In this document: positions 63,959 through 64,000 of the stretch, piece by piece | Numbering within the stretch: position 1 is the stretch's first letter | Layout: each line of letters opens with the position of its first letter | Assembly (NCBI GenBank): GCA_002798195.1 | Contig: NWQM01000001.1 | Coordinates: 434,001-498,000 of the forward strand | Length of the DNA stretch: 64,000 nt | Origin: Lysobacteraceae bacterium NML03-0222 | GTDB taxonomy: Bacteria > Pseudomonadota > Gammaproteobacteria > Xanthomonadales > Xanthomonadaceae | Direction of reading: 5' to 3' | Position numbers and translations under genes: made by a program | Notes under the pieces: generated by a model | What the model saw: the letters and a program-made list of their open reading frames with translations, nothing else | What the model was told of the DNA's origin: nothing | The model's database searches: none

Positions 63959-64000
63959 ATGAGCAGAAAACCTTGCAGCGCTGCTTCTTCAGGCCACATC
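63959..64000 (+). CDS. Possible start of a further gene, cut by the window edge
   Basis: An ATG at 63959 opens a frame (MSRKPCSAASSGHI) that is still open at the window end. No clear ribosome binding site is seen. Too little is visible to name it. Confidence 0.25.
   Translation, partial: MSRKPCSAASSGHI

Noticed and set aside
63736..63999. An 87-codon minus-strand frame at the right edge
   Set aside because: It runs through a strong terminator hairpin and the end of the OmpA-type gene on the other strand.

Overview
The window is a chromosomal segment of a gammaproteobacterium, most likely of the order Xanthomonadales (Lysobacterales). The order prmB-aroC-asd-fimV-truA-trpF-trpB-trpA-accD, then glmM-tpiA-secG-tRNA-Leu-nuoA..N, is the arrangement I know from that group. 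The long type IV pilus hub protein FimV, the fused E1 alpha/beta dehydrogenase, split nuoC and nuoD and the rpsF-rpsR-rplI-dnaB-alr run fit as well. The assignment rests on gene order and protein resemblance read by eye.

Layout. 1-8320: amino-acid biosynthesis (chorismate, aspartate semialdehyde, tryptophan) with fimV and truA and an odd pilin-like gene between trpF and trpB. 8321-9884: a visibly AT-richer accessory patch on the minus strand with a small lipoprotein, a broken HELGH metallopeptidase and the decayed tail of an IS3-family element. 9885-14388: accD, glmM, a 2-oxoglutarate/Fe(II)-type oxygenase, tpiA, secG. 14443-29459: tRNA-Leu(GAG) and the complete 14-gene complex I operon nuoA-N. 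29478-29645: initiator tRNA with its own promoter and terminator. 29844-32786 (minus): an acetyltransferase gene overlapping minC, then minD, minE and a HEAGH-motif protein. 32871-37485: a DesK/DesR-like two-component pair, an SRPBCC protein, DUF423, tatD and a small membrane protein. 37601-46622: catabolic genes (glutaryl-CoA dehydrogenase, fused E1, PHA depolymerase) and a large secreted WD40-like/amidohydrolase enzyme with a His-rich tail. 46725-53527: prfB with its programmed frameshift, separated from lysS by a compositionally different two-gene insert that looks like a carbohydrate acylation/deacylation module. 53601-58716: asnS with a coupled small gene, a DUF2891 protein, an IscA-type protein and a Sel1-repeat protein. 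58974-63910: rpsF-rpsR-rplI, dnaB, alr and an OmpA-type lipoprotein.

Most genes are packed head to tail with ATGA or TGATG overlaps, so several blocks (aroC/prmB, truA/trpF, trpB/trpA, nuo, GNAT-minCDE, asnS-small gene) are probably translationally coupled. Hairpins with long perfect stems close many units, but only some are followed by a T-rich tract.

The least ordinary parts are the trpA-accD patch (possibly the relic of a toxin and its immunity lipoprotein cut by an IS), the prfB-lysS insert, the non-prepilin pilin-like protein in the trp cluster, and a short hairpin repeat that recurs just after three stop codons. I see no CRISPR array, rRNA, intact prophage or intact transposon.
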